Assembly (NCBI GenBank): GCA_017411325.1
Contig: JAFQQJ010000006.1
Span: forward strand, 1 to 38,579
From: Clostridia bacterium
Lineage (GTDB): Bacteria > Bacillota > Clostridia > CAKSNL01 > HGM11501
DNA length: 38,579 nt
Reading direction: 5' to 3'
In this document: piece by piece, positions 1-7,378 of the stretch
How the letters are laid out: every line of letters begins with the position of its first letter
How positions within the stretch are numbered: the stretch's first letter is position 1
Position numbers and translations under genes: made by a program
Notes under the pieces: generated by a model
Database searches by the model: none
Seen by the model: only the letters and a program-made list of their open reading frames with translations
What the model was told of the DNA's origin: nothing

Positions 1-9
1 AACTGTCCA

Positions 10-30
10 ATGGCAACAATATGGCAACAA
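10..30. repeat. Tandem decamer ATGGCAACAA
   Basis: ATGGCAACAA occurs at 10-19 and again at 21-30, one base apart. Short direct repeats of this kind often lie in the att/arm-site DNA beside tyrosine integrases, so the first bases may be the edge of a mobile element lying mostly outside the window. That reading is inference. Bases 31-154 hold no gene I can support; an imperfect hairpin (TAAACA 95-100 with TGTTTA 105-110) is the only structure seen. Confidence 0.4.
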
Positions 31-154
31 AAAATCGGATAGTCCATAGGTTGTGGATAATACAGATAACTACAATACCTCGTGATAAAATCTCTAAACA
101 GAATTGTTTAAGATTTCTTTATCAGGAGCGAGTGGGAGTAATCCGAAAAAACGT

Positions 155-183
155 GCAGGCAGCTTCCGCTGCCTGCTTTTTTT
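155..183 (+). terminator. Intrinsic terminator
   Basis: A 9-bp perfect stem (GCAGGCAGC 155-163 with GCTGCCTGC 168-176), a TTCC loop and seven T. It closes a plus-strand transcript whose gene ends before the window or is not recognisable in 1-154. Confidence 0.85.
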
Positions 184-192
184 ACCAAACGG

Positions 193-221
193 TTGACTTT
201 TCCCTCCGAAATATATATAAT
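193..221 (+). promoter_or_regulatory. Sigma-A promoter for the 317-1225 gene
   Basis: TTGACT at 193-198, 17-bp spacer, perfect TATAAT at 216-221. Transcription would start near 228, leaving a leader of about 90 nt before the ATG at 317. Confidence 0.8.
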
Positions 222-232
222 TAAACCCGTAG

Positions 233-276
233 ATTTCCGGATAGGAATATATGTTATCGCAGAACCGTCCGGAAAT
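233..276 (+). promoter_or_regulatory. Hairpin in 5' leader
   Basis: ATTTCCGGA (233-241) and TCCGGAAAT (268-276) form a perfect 9-bp stem around a 26-nt loop inside the leader of the next gene. No T-run follows, so it is not a terminator. It may stabilise the mRNA or bind a regulator. I do not recognise a riboswitch class. Confidence 0.45.
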
Positions 277-316
277 TAAATTGACGGACTTAAATAAATT
301 AAAGGAGAAAGACAAA

Positions 317-1225
317 ATGAAAAAGACAGTGGCACTTATTTTAATTACGATTTTATGTATGGGGCTTATTATCCCGGTATCGGCGGAGTATGGATTTATG
401 GATTTTCCGTCCTACGGAAGTGTATTTTTCCTTGACAGAGCCGAAAAAGCCGGAGTAAGAAGCGTTGGAAGCAATCCTTTCGGAATTGAAACCGTAAACT
501 GCATTTATGTGGAAAGCGGATCAAAATGTTCATTTGGCGGAGGTGACGGATATGCTATGCCGCCTTCTTTCATAAGAGTGAATTATGTAAACGACACTAT
601 GAGTAACCCCCAGTATTGCGGAAGTCCTCTTTCTGAAGAAAAATATGAATGCACTGTGGATGAACTTTTCATACACTGCAAAATAGGCAAGGGAAGAGCA
701 CTTCTTATGCGTCACAATGGTGAGTATTATATGCTTATGATAAACGGCACTTCTTTACCCGAGCCCGAAAAGGAAAGCAACATTGCATATGAGCAGAAGC
801 AGACAATTACCGTAAACGGCGAAAAGCACGAACTTACTGCATATGCACTTAAAGATGCAAACGGCGGTCTTACAAATTATGTGAGAGTCCGTGATATAGC
901 GGCATTGGTAAACGGAACTTCCGCACAGTTTGATGTCAGATGGAACAATGCTGTAGAATTGGTGAGCGGTGAAGCATATCAGGCAAACGGCTCTGAATTT
1001 ACCGTACCCTTCAGCGGCGAGCAGACTTTCACTTATGCAACTGCGCCTACACTTCATTATGATACTCCCCAGCCGTTTTTGAGTGCTATCGTAATAACCG
1101 ATGCATCTGGCGGAGGATATACCTATTACAAGCTCCGCGATCTTGGACAGACTCTTGGCTTCCGTGTTGACTGGTCAGAGGAAAAAGGCATTTTCATAGA
1201 AACAGAGCCTTCGGAAGAATATTGA
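317..1225 (+). CDS. Secreted stalk-domain (copper amine oxidase N-like) protein
   Basis: 302 residues. The start is the ATG at 317, eight bases after AGGAG, because it begins a clear signal peptide (MKK, hydrophobic core, cleavage after VSA near residue 24); the upstream in-frame ATG at 251 has no ribosome site and lies in the leader hairpin. The first half (about 25-160) is a cysteine-containing extracellular region I do not recognise. The second half carries the repeat typical of Firmicute stalk domains, with VRVRDIAALVNG and YYKLRDLGQTLGFRVDWS. Such domains usually anchor or extend cell-surface proteins. No enzyme motif is visible. It is monocistronic, with its own promoter and a shared bidirectional terminator. 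Confidence 0.8.
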   Translation: MKKTVALILITILCMGLIIPVSAEYGFMDFPSYGSVFFLDRAEKAGVRSVGSNPFGIETVNCIYVESGSKCSFGGGDGYAMPPSFIRVNYVNDTMSNPQYCGSPLSEEKYECTVDELFIHCKIGKGRALLMRHNGEYYMLMINGTSLPEPEKESNIAYEQKQTITVNGEKHELTAYALKDANGGLTNYVRVRDIAALVNGTSAQFDVRWNNAVELVSGEAYQANGSEFTVPFSGEQTFTYATAPTLHYDTPQPFLSAIVITDASGGGYTYYKLRDLGQTLGFRVDWSEEKGIFIETEPSEEY

Positions 1226-1226
1226 T

Positions 1227-1267
1227 AAAAAAGACGGTTGAAAGCAATGCTTTCAACCGTCTTTTTT
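1227..1267. terminator. Bidirectional terminator between convergent genes
   Basis: GACGGTTGAAAGC (1233-1245) pairs perfectly with 1249-1261 around an AAT loop. The stem is flanked by A6 on the left and T6 on the right, so it works on both strands. The stop codon of the minus-strand hydrolase (1266-1268) lies in its T-run. Confidence 0.9.
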
Positions 1268-2297
1268 ATTTTACCATTTCGTTAAATACCTTATAGCTTT
1301 TTTCGGCGTAGAATTTATGTCCGTGCTCACCTACGACGTGAGCAATGTTTTCAGGGCATCCGGCATATTCGTAAAGCTTTGTCGCAATTTTCATTGATTC
1401 TTCAGCCCCCTCAATTAAAAAACCAAAGTCAAGCTGACCTGAAACAGCCACAAGCTTTCTTGGTGCAATAAGTCCCGCCAAATCACCCATATCGAAATAC
1501 CTGGCAATTCCCTCTATATAATTGCAGGGACAGTGCTTTAAGCCTATTATCGAATGACGGAAGGTACAAACTGCGCAGGAGGGCATAACCGCCTTTATGC
1601 GCTCATCAAGGCAGGCTGAATAAAAGGCAGCCGTTCCGCCTCCCGAGTGCCCCATAACGCAGACATTATCCATATCGAGGAAGGGGAAGTTTTCGCCTAA
1701 TACATCAATTAGCCTTGAAACATCCCACACTCTTTCACCGATGGCGGTTCTGCCTAAGGCAAGATAAGACAAAACAGACATTTTATACTCGGCACTCCAG
1801 TCGGTGTGACAGCCGGGGCCTTTCTCAGTTCCTCCGCACTCACCCATAAAGCGCTGTTCCATTAAGATTGGGCAGTAGCCGTTATCAAGAGCATATTTTG
1901 CTAAATATTGTTCATCCCGCCCTATCAAAGCATCATCACCGGGATATTTTGAAATGCCGAGGGAAATGTGCATTCCCGTAGAATGTCCCTGAAGGCAGAT
2001 CATCGGCTTGATTTTATCCGTTATTCCGTGGGGGATTCTTATTACGCAGATGGGGTAATATCCTTCTTCGCTCTGAAAAGAAAAGTGTACTTCTTTGTAT
2101 TCTTCGGTTTCCTTTTCATCTTCGATGAGAAAATCCGGATTACATTTTTTAATTAGCGGAAGGCCTAAAAGCTCGCAAAGCTTGTCCTTTGACCTTTTCT
2201 GCCAGGCGAAAAAATCCTCTTTCCCGTCATAGCGCATTTCGGGAACAATAGACTCTGCGAGGCGCATATAATTAACCTTGGGATTGTGGTTTCGCAT
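1266..2297 (-). CDS. Alpha/beta hydrolase (acetyl xylan esterase/dienelactone hydrolase-like)
   Basis: 343 residues with no signal peptide, so probably cytoplasmic. The fold is shown by the nucleophile elbow GHSGGG followed by TAAFYSACLDERIKAVMPS, a typical alpha/beta hydrolase segment. A late aspartate (in SGQLDFGFL) and a late histidine (in GEHGHKFY) can complete the Ser-Asp-His triad. LQGHSTGMH upstream resembles the oxyanion-hole HG region. Start: ATG at 2297 has AAGGAGG five bases upstream; the longer in-frame start at 2360 would add 21 residues with no ribosome site and run into the neighbouring gene. Substrate unknown; the family includes carbohydrate acetyl esterases. It lies downstream of the ArsR-AraC regulator on the same strand and may be co-transcribed with it. 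Confidence 0.75.
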   Translation of the reverse strand: MRNHNPKVNYMRLAESIVPEMRYDGKEDFFAWQKRSKDKLCELLGLPLIKKCNPDFLIEDEKETEEYKEVHFSFQSEEGYYPICVIRIPHGITDKIKPMICLQGHSTGMHISLGISKYPGDDALIGRDEQYLAKYALDNGYCPILMEQRFMGECGGTEKGPGCHTDWSAEYKMSVLSYLALGRTAIGERVWDVSRLIDVLGENFPFLDMDNVCVMGHSGGGTAAFYSACLDERIKAVMPSCAVCTFRHSIIGLKHCPCNYIEGIARYFDMGDLAGLIAPRKLVAVSGQLDFGFLIEGAEESMKIATKLYEYAGCPENIAHVVGEHGHKFYAEKSYKVFNEMVK

Positions 2298-2356
2298 ATT
2301 AATCCTCCTTTGTTTTAATGAGCTATTAATAAAACTATCATAAATGAATCCGCTTG

Positions 2357-3058
2357 TCAATGATTTTTGCGGTAATCCTTCGGTGAAACACCAAAGTGTT
2401 TTCTGAAAGCCTCGGAAAAGCGGCTCTGACTTGCAAAACCTACGGAGCGGGAAATTTCAGAGATGCTTTTATCGCTGACGTCAAGCATTGATGCAGCCTT
2501 TTCCATACGATGGACATTGATGTGTGAAGCAAGAGAGGTTCCGTACACTCTTTTGAAGGCTTCTTTAAGTGTCGTTTTGTTGATTAAAAATATTCTCGAA
2601 AGGCTGTCTATGCTGATTCTTTTATCAAGGTGCGAAAGAAGATATCCGTGGACATCTTCTATGATTTCCTCCGGTGTTTTTTCATAAGGCGTTTTTTCGG
2701 AAGGACAGGCAATTTCCAGCATTTCTTCCGTTATTTTATGAAGATGGCGGCTCGTCTCGCTGTCTGCTGCTTTGTAATAAACCTCTTTTCCGCACCGTCT
2801 GCTTTCGATAAGTCCTGCATTTTTTAATATTCCGAGGTGGTGGGAAACGGCAGGGCTTGACATTTCTGTAAGGGCGGAAATATTTATCACGCATTCTTCA
2901 CGATGAAACAAAAGCCACAGAATTTTAAGTCGTGAGGAATCGGATATTATCTTGAAAAGCTCTGATGCAGGGAGAAAACTGCTGCTTTCGGAAAGCTCGG
3001 TGTATATTTTAGCCACATCCTCTTTTTCGCCGTGGTCGTGAGGAAGAATGAAAGACAT
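2357..3058 (-). CDS. ArsR/SmtB-AraC fusion metalloregulator
   Basis: 233 residues combining two DNA-binding modules. Residues about 30-105 are an ArsR/SmtB winged helix: SSRLKILWLLFHREECVI, recognition helix SSPAVSHHLGILKNAGLI, wing ESRRCGKEVYYKA. It is followed by a candidate alpha-5 metal site (D..T..H.H....E) and an N-terminal HDHGE segment like those of SmtB/CzrA. Residues about 130-233 are an AraC-type double HTH ending FASQSRFSEAFRKHFGVSPKDYRK. Each half is recognisable, but the fusion is uncommon. The ribosome site AAGGAGA precedes the ATG at 3058. It is divergent from the HMA and P-type ATPase genes, so by ArsR-family precedent it should repress them and release on Zn/Cd/Pb binding. 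That role is inference. Confidence 0.85.
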   Translation of the reverse strand: MSFILPHDHGEKEDVAKIYTELSESSSFLPASELFKIISDSSRLKILWLLFHREECVINISALTEMSSPAVSHHLGILKNAGLIESRRCGKEVYYKAADSETSRHLHKITEEMLEIACPSEKTPYEKTPEEIIEDVHGYLLSHLDKRISIDSLSRIFLINKTTLKEAFKRVYGTSLASHINVHRMEKAASMLDVSDKSISEISRSVGFASQSRFSEAFRKHFGVSPKDYRKNH

Positions 3059-3118
3059 GATTTTTTCTCCTTTTTAGAAAAATTTTTAGCCTGTTTGGAC
3101 GAAGGTGAGTTAAAAGCA

Positions 3119-3147
3119 TTGATTTTATCCTGAAAACAGTATATTAT
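3119..3147 (+). promoter_or_regulatory. Promoter for the HMA-ATPase operon
   Basis: TTGATT at 3119-3124, 17-bp spacer, TATTAT at 3142-3147. The predicted start near 3154 falls at the edge of the inverted repeat 3155-3178, as expected for a repressor-controlled promoter. Confidence 0.6.
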
Positions 3148-3154
3148 AAAATTG

Positions 3155-3178
3155 ACAATTAAGCAAGCATTTAATTGT
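3155..3178. promoter_or_regulatory. Candidate ArsR-type operator
   Basis: ACAATTAA (3155-3162) and TTAATTGT (3171-3178) form an 8-bp inverted repeat with an 8-bp centre, a 24-bp site overall. It lies between the divergent regulator and HMA genes at the predicted transcription start, which matches the size and place of SmtB/CzrA operators. The sequence does not match a published consensus that I can recall exactly. Confidence 0.55.
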
Positions 3179-3194
3179 TAAAAGGAGGAGTTTT

Positions 3195-3413
3195 ATGAAA
3201 AAAACATATAATATTGAAGTGGATTGTGCAACATGTGCATCTTTAATGGAGGAAGCAACAGGAAAGGTCAGCGGTATAAAGGAGTGTTCAGTAAGCTTCA
3301 TAACTCAGAAAATGACTGTGGAATTTTCGGAAGGTGCAGATGAGAAAAAGGTGATGAAGGAAGTTTTTAAGGCCTGCAGAAAAATAGAACCCGATTGCGA
3401 AATTGAATTTTAA
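3195..3413 (+). CDS. Free-standing heavy-metal-associated (HMA) domain protein
   Basis: 72 residues, a single ferredoxin-like HMA domain. The metal-binding motif DCATCA (cysteines 11 and 14) sits at the usual place near the N-terminus and is the form common in Zn/Cd/Pb ATPase HMA domains rather than the copper form MxCxxC. AAAGGAGGAG precedes the ATG by a few bases. The ATPase starts 11 nt downstream and lacks an N-terminal HMA, so this gene looks like the detached metal-delivery or sensor domain of that pump. Confidence 0.9.
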   Translation: MKKTYNIEVDCATCASLMEEATGKVSGIKECSVSFITQKMTVEFSEGADEKKVMKEVFKACRKIEPDCEIEF

Positions 3414-3424
3414 GCGGGTGCAAT

Positions 3425-5299
3425 ATGAAGAAAAAACATAAAAAGATGCTCGTCAGAATTCTTCTTTCTGCAGCTTTCACGGGGATTATTAATATACTTC
3501 CGGTTGCAGGAATTTTAAGAATGCTGCTTTTTTCCGGAATTTATATTCTGATAGGTTACGACATATTAATAAAATGCTTTAAGGGAATCTTAAACAAAAG
3601 ATTTATGGATGAAAATTTCCTTATGACTGTGGCAACTCTCGGTGCGTTTTTAATTGCAATTTGCGAAAAAAGCGGTGACTATAACGAGGCAATTGCCGTT
3701 ATGCTGCTCTATCAGACAGGTGAGCTTTTTCAGGGGCTGGCTGTGGCAAAGAGCCGAAGAAGTATAGGAGCACTTATGGATATCCGCCCGGATTATGTGA
3801 ATATTGAAACTGACGGGAATTTTGTAAAAAAATCTCCGACGGAAATTTTGCCCGGAAGCATTATAACGGTATTTCCGGGGGAAAAAATCCCTCTGGACGG
3901 AATTATTGAAGAGGGCAAAAGTGAAATTGATACAAGCGCACTTACAGGGGAAAGTTTGCCGAAGAGTGCAGGAGAAGGAAAAAGTGTTATAAGCGGATGT
4001 ATAAATTTGACGGGAGCATTAAAAATCCGTACAACAAAAAGCTTTGGTGAATCTACGGTTTCAAAGATACTTGAGCTGGTGGAAAATGCGTCTGTGAGAA
4101 AAGCAAAATCTGAAAAATTCATTTCAAAGTTTGCGAAGGTGTATACTCCGATAATCTGCATTTCGGCACTTGTGCTTGGAACACTGCCACCTTTATTTTC
4201 GCTTATGGTAACGGGAGAAGCAAATTTTATTACATGGATATACAGAGCACTTACCTTCCTTGTAATAAGCTGCCCCTGCGCGTTGGTAATAAGTGTACCG
4301 TTAAGCTTTTTTGCGGCAATAGGAGGTGCGGGCAGGGAAGGAATTTTGGTTAAAGGGGCTTCGTTCATAGAGGCAATGGAAAAAATGCGGTATGTGGTTT
4401 TCGATAAAACCGGAACACTCACCGAAGGCAGTTTTTCCGTAAACGAGATTAAAGCCGAGGGCGTTGACGAAGAATGGCTCTTATGCTGTGCGGCCCATGC
4501 GGAAAGCTTTTCAAATCATCCCATAGCAAAAAGTATTGTATCGGAATATAAAGAGGAGCTTGATTTATCAAAGATAAGTGATGTATCTGAAATAAGCGGA
4601 GAAGGGGTTACGGCAGTATTTGAGGGGCATAAGGTTGCCTTCGGAAACAGCCGCCTTGCAAAAAGGATGGGAATGGAAGTTCCCTTGAAAGATAATGGAG
4701 AAACAAGGATATATGCTTTTGCAGACGGCGAATATATGGGGACAATATCCGTAACAGACTGTCTTAAGAAAACGGCAAAAGAGGCGGTTTGCGAACTTAA
4801 AAAGCTTGGTGTGAAAAAATGCATTATGCTGACCGGGGATACAAAAGCGGCTGCGGAAAAAATTGCAGCAGAAGCAGGCATTGACAGCTATGAAAGCGAG
4901 CTTATGCCCGCTGATAAGGTGAAAATGGTTGAAAAACTCATTTCGGAGGCTGAAAGCGGAGAAATGCTTGCCTTTGCGGGAGACGGAATAAATGATGCTC
5001 CGGTACTTGCACGGGCAGACATAGGAATTGCGATGGGGGCCATAGGGAGCGATGCGGCGATTGAAGCTGCCGACGTTGTAATAATGGATGACGATCCGCT
5101 TAAAATTTCAAAGGCTATGAAAATATCAAAAAAATGTATGATGATAGTCAGGGAAAATATAATCTTTTCGCTTGCAGTAAAGCTTTTATGCCTCATTCTG
5201 GTATCAATGGGATATGCAGGAATGTGGCTTGGCATTTTTGCAGATGTGGGAGTGATGGTTCTCGCGGTATTGAATTCTGTCAGGGCACTTAAAGCGTAA
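3425..5299 (+). CDS. cadA: P1B-type Zn2+/Cd2+/Pb2+-exporting ATPase
   Basis: 624 residues, a membrane pump that hydrolyses ATP to export soft divalent metals. Visible in order: two N-terminal hydrophobic helices (about 9-45), further helices at 60-105, the actuator loop with TGES, the transmembrane metal site CPC (Cys283-Pro-Cys285), the phosphorylation motif DKTGT (Asp327), the SNHPIAKS nucleotide-domain motif, and GDGINDAP (about 519-526). The C-terminal helix has DVGVMVLAVLNSVR, matching the conserved Asp and Asn of the Zn/Cd subgroup. It is short because the usual N-terminal HMA domain is absent; that domain is encoded by the preceding gene. The ribosome site is weak (GGGTG), so translation may be coupled to the HMA gene. 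cadA/zntA naming rests on subgroup motifs. Confidence 0.93.
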   Translation: MKKKHKKMLVRILLSAAFTGIINILPVAGILRMLLFSGIYILIGYDILIKCFKGILNKRFMDENFLMTVATLGAFLIAICEKSGDYNEAIAVMLLYQTGELFQGLAVAKSRRSIGALMDIRPDYVNIETDGNFVKKSPTEILPGSIITVFPGEKIPLDGIIEEGKSEIDTSALTGESLPKSAGEGKSVISGCINLTGALKIRTTKSFGESTVSKILELVENASVRKAKSEKFISKFAKVYTPIICISALVLGTLPPLFSLMVTGEANFITWIYRALTFLVISCPCALVISVPLSFFAAIGGAGREGILVKGASFIEAMEKMRYVVFDKTGTLTEGSFSVNEIKAEGVDEEWLLCCAAHAESFSNHPIAKSIVSEYKEELDLSKISDVSEISGEGVTAVFEGHKVAFGNSRLAKRMGMEVPLKDNGETRIYAFADGEYMGTISVTDCLKKTAKEAVCELKKLGVKKCIMLTGDTKAAAEKIAAEAGIDSYESELMPADKVKMVEKLISEAESGEMLAFAGDGINDAPVLARADIGIAMGAIGSDAAIEAADVVIMDDDPLKISKAMKISKKCMMIVRENIIFSLAVKLLCLILVSMGYAGMWLGIFADVGVMVLAVLNSVRALKA

Positions 5300-5302
5300 G
5301 AT

Positions 5303-5342
5303 ATAGTACAAGAACCCTTAGAGGTTTTTGTACTATTTTTTT
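5303..5342 (+). terminator. Terminator after the metal ATPase
   Basis: ATAGTACAAGAACC (5303-5316) pairs with 5323-5336 with one wobble pair around a six-base loop, followed by a T-run. Confidence 0.85.
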
Positions 5343-5382
5343 ATGTGCTGCATAATATTAAACAGGTAAAGGAGGAGATTAA

Positions 5383-5667
5383 ATGGAAGAAAAAAGAATG
5401 CTTCAGAAGGTAAATCATAATGTGATTTTGGAAGGACGCAAAAAGCTTTCGGTAAGCGCAGTGGAAGAAGTGGGCGCATTTGATGACAGCTCGGTTACAC
5501 TGAAAACCGCTATGGGAACACTCACGGTCAGAGGAAACAAGCTCAAAATCAACAAGCTAAGTGTGGAAACGGGCGATGCGGACATTGAAGGAGAAATAAA
5601 TTCCTGTACATATAAGACCGAGGAAGCCGACAGCGTGAAAGGAATTTTCGGGAAGCTTTTTAAGTAA
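5383..5667 (+). CDS. yabP: Sporulation protein YabP
   Basis: 94 residues, the usual size for YabP. It matches the family pattern: an N-terminal NHNVILEGRKKLSVSAVEEVGAF segment, then FDDSSVTLKTAMGTLTVRG and the NKLKINKLSVETGDADIEG strand pattern. YabP is needed for late spore-coat or cortex assembly in Bacillus subtilis; its biochemical role is not settled. AAAGGAGGAG precedes the ATG. It starts the yabP-yabQ-divIC-yabR block, the same order as in other endospore formers, and implies a sporulating host. Confidence 0.9.
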   Translation: MEEKRMLQKVNHNVILEGRKKLSVSAVEEVGAFDDSSVTLKTAMGTLTVRGNKLKINKLSVETGDADIEGEINSCTYKTEEADSVKGIFGKLFK

Positions 5668-5672
5668 TCGAA

Positions 5673-6206
5673 ATGGAACAAAAAGAAATATGGGTTTTCG
5701 GAAACTGCCTTTTGTCGGGTGTCGGCACCGGGATGATTTTTGATGTCTTCAGAATAATAAGGAAAAGCTTTAAGTCCGGATACGATATTACAAATCTGTG
5801 TGATGCTCTTTTCTGGTCTGTGTATACATTGGTATTTGCGTGGTGGATATTCAATATAAACGACGGAGAACTTCGTTGGTTTGTTTTTGCCGGAATGAGC
5901 CTTGGAGGGGCTTTCTACTTTGCTTTGCTCAGCCGCATTTTTGTGCCGTCGGGAGTTTTTCTGGTGAAAATTTTGAAAAAAGCGGCGGGAATGGTTTTGA
6001 AAGTGTTGCTTTTTCCGCTGAAGCTGATACTTAAAATCACAGGAAAAGTATGGATTTTTGCAGTAATGCCGATAAGAAAAATAAAGAAAAAAATTGTTGT
6101 GGGCTTAAAGATTTTTCATCATCGGAGGATGATACGGTATCATCAGACAAAAAAATATAAAAAACTTAAAAAAAATGCTTTACAAGAAGACTTTGGTGGT
6201 ATATAA
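5673..6206 (+). CDS. yabQ: Spore cortex biosynthesis membrane protein YabQ
   Basis: 177 residues, beginning five bases after yabP. At least three hydrophobic helices are seen (about 8-28, 45-62, 70-90), then an amphipathic region (95-125) and a very basic tail rich in Lys, Arg and His. The FGNCLLSGVGTGMIFDVFRIIRK start is typical of YabQ, which localises to the outer forespore membrane and is required for cortex formation in B. subtilis. The N-terminal half is the conserved part. Confidence 0.88.
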   Translation: MEQKEIWVFGNCLLSGVGTGMIFDVFRIIRKSFKSGYDITNLCDALFWSVYTLVFAWWIFNINDGELRWFVFAGMSLGGAFYFALLSRIFVPSGVFLVKILKKAAGMVLKVLLFPLKLILKITGKVWIFAVMPIRKIKKKIVVGLKIFHHRRMIRYHQTKKYKKLKKNALQEDFGGI

Positions 6207-6207
6207 T
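6179..6207 (+). promoter_or_regulatory. Possible promoter for divIC
   Basis: TTTACA at 6179-6184, 17-bp spacer, TATAAT at 6202-6207, overlapping the end of yabQ. It would let the division gene divIC be expressed during growth apart from the sporulation genes upstream. Confidence 0.5.
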
Positions 6208-6251
6208 AATTTTATTATAGGAAAATTTCAGAGTTTTACTGAGGAGAATTT

Positions 6252-6521
6252 ATGAAAAAACGTTTTTTTATATATATTCTTACAGGTCTTTTGCTTATTT
6301 ATTTTGTCGGAATGCTTATTTCTCAGCAGATAAAAATAAATGAGAGGGAAGAGGAAATCGGCATTCTGAAGTCTGAGATAGACGAGATAACAAAAGAAAG
6401 CGAAAAGCTTAGAGAAGAAATTGAAAACGCTGAAAGCAGGGAAACTATCGAAGCTATAGCCAGAGAAGAACTGGGCTTGGTTTATCCCGATGAGCGAAAG
6501 TTTGTTGATTCAAACGGCTGA
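6252..6521 (+). CDS. divIC: Septum formation initiator DivIC/FtsB family protein
   Basis: 89 residues: a short basic N-terminus, one membrane helix (about 5-24), then a heptad-rich coiled coil (about 28-62) and the conserved tail ETIEAIAREELGLVYPDE typical of DivIC/FtsB. These proteins join FtsL and DivIB/FtsQ in the divisome on the outer face of the membrane. GAGGAG precedes the ATG. Its position between yabQ and an S1-domain gene is the conserved Firmicute order. Confidence 0.9.
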   Translation: MKKRFFIYILTGLLLIYFVGMLISQQIKINEREEEIGILKSEIDEITKESEKLREEIENAESRETIEAIAREELGLVYPDERKFVDSNG

Positions 6522-6564
6522 CACCGTTTATATACACGAGATAATTAATGGGGAGGAAGTTTCC

Positions 6565-6993
6565 GTGGAGTTGGAATTGGGGAAAATAGTTGAAGGAAAG
6601 GTATCCGGAATAACAGCATTTGGAGCATTTGTTGAGCTTCCGGGCGGAAAGTCGGGGCTTGTACATATTTCTGAGGTTTCCAGGGATTATGTAAAGGATA
6701 TCAATGAGCACTTAAAGGTTGGAGACACTGTCAAGGTTAAAATCACCAACATAGATCCTAACGGAAAAATAGGATTGTCCATCAAAAAGGCACAGGAAGA
6801 AGAAAGAAAGAAAAAGTATGTATTTTCGGGAGTTCCTGCGGAGTTTTCATTTGGTACGGACAAGGGCGAGGATTTGTCATTTGAGGATAAGCTTGCAAAA
6901 TTCAAGCAGGATTCAACAGACCGTATGCAGGACGTGAAAAAGGCAGCTGAAAACAGAAGAACAGGATATAAAAAGCCTTCCGGAAATTATTGA
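6565..6993 (+). CDS. yabR: S1 RNA-binding domain protein (YabR-like)
   Basis: About 142 residues. The S1 domain is at residues 5-76: LGKIVEGKVSGITAFGAFVEL, GKSGLVHISEVS, VGDTVKVKITNID and GKIGLSIKKA are textbook S1/OB-fold segments. A charged tail follows. I place the start at GTG 6565, which has GGGGAGG eight bases upstream; the earlier in-frame ATG at 6490 would overlap divIC by 32 bases, has no ribosome site and would add residues before the usual YabR start. The family binds RNA, but its cellular target is unclear. Confidence 0.85.
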   Translation: MELELGKIVEGKVSGITAFGAFVELPGGKSGLVHISEVSRDYVKDINEHLKVGDTVKVKITNIDPNGKIGLSIKKAQEEERKKKYVFSGVPAEFSFGTDKGEDLSFEDKLAKFKQDSTDRMQDVKKAAENRRTGYKKPSGNY

Positions 6994-7011
6994 TATGTTC
7001 ATACATAAGTT

Positions 7012-7043
7012 AAAAGCCAAACGGTTAATTTCGTTTGGCTTTT
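7012..7043 (+). terminator. Terminator after yabR (first copy of a duplicated hairpin)
   Basis: AAAAGCCAAACG (7012-7023) pairs with 7032-7043. A near-identical terminator lies at 8058-8089; over 36 aligned bases I count 32 identical. Confidence 0.85.
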
Positions 7044-7070
7044 ATTATTTATATATCTTTATAGATTTAT

Positions 7071-7304
7071 TCAAATTGCTGTGTTTGGATTATTTGTGCG
7101 ATTTAACAAGTAGTCTACAGAGACGTTATGAAAGTCGGCAAGCTTTATGAGAACGCATGTAGGAATATCTATGTCTCCACGTTCATAATTACTGTAAACC
7201 CTTTGGCTACAAGATAAAATTTCGCCCATTTTTTTTTGTGTTAAATCTTTATCCTCTCTTAAATCCCTTATACGTTGATAATGCGACATAAAATCACCAT
7301 CCAT
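7071..7304 (-). CDS. XRE/Cro-type HTH transcriptional regulator
   Basis: 77 residues, essentially one HTH domain: LREDKDLTQKKMGEILSCSQRVYSNYERGDIDIP, then VLIKLADFHNVSVDYLLNRT, the common SinR/Xre pattern. Translation may begin at 7304 or at the ATG at 7289 (MSHYQRI); the second is where homologues usually start, and GGTGA sits in front of it. It is divergent from the secreted-protein gene and is probably the repressor that reads the TTCGCTA/TAGCGAA repeats between them. No sensor domain is present. Confidence 0.85.
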   Translation of the reverse strand: MDGDFMSHYQRIRDLREDKDLTQKKMGEILSCSQRVYSNYERGDIDIPTCVLIKLADFHNVSVDYLLNRTNNPNTAI

Positions 7305-7342
7305 TTTTTTGTTTAACGGAATCCATTATATTTAGAAATTTT

Positions 7343-7378
7343 TTCGCTATTGACTTTTAGCGAAAAATTCGCTATAAT
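7343..7378 (+). promoter_or_regulatory. Promoter with three overlapping operator half-sites
   Basis: A strong promoter (TTGACT 7350-7355, 17-bp spacer, TATAAT 7373-7378) is overlaid by three copies of one heptamer: TTCGCTA 7343-7349, TAGCGAA 7358-7364, TTCGCTA 7368-7374. The copies touch the -35, spacer and -10, the expected layout for repression by the adjacent XRE protein. A leader of over 120 nt runs to the ATG at 7507. Confidence 0.75.

Noticed and set aside
122..145. Stretch resembling the complement of a tRNA 3' end (GAGCGAGTGGGAG)
   Set aside because: No cloverleaf, no T-loop and no CCA can be built around it; at most an att remnant.
21..224. Small frame at the left edge
   Set aside because: It runs through the 155-183 terminator, has no ribosome site and no recognisable pattern.
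3793..5235. Three long minus-strand frames inside the P-type ATPase
   Set aside because: They are shadows of a gene with full catalytic motifs on the plus strand.
6490..6564. N-terminal extension of the S1-domain gene from ATG 6490
   Set aside because: It overlaps divIC, lacks a ribosome site, and GTG 6565 has a strong one at the family's usual start.
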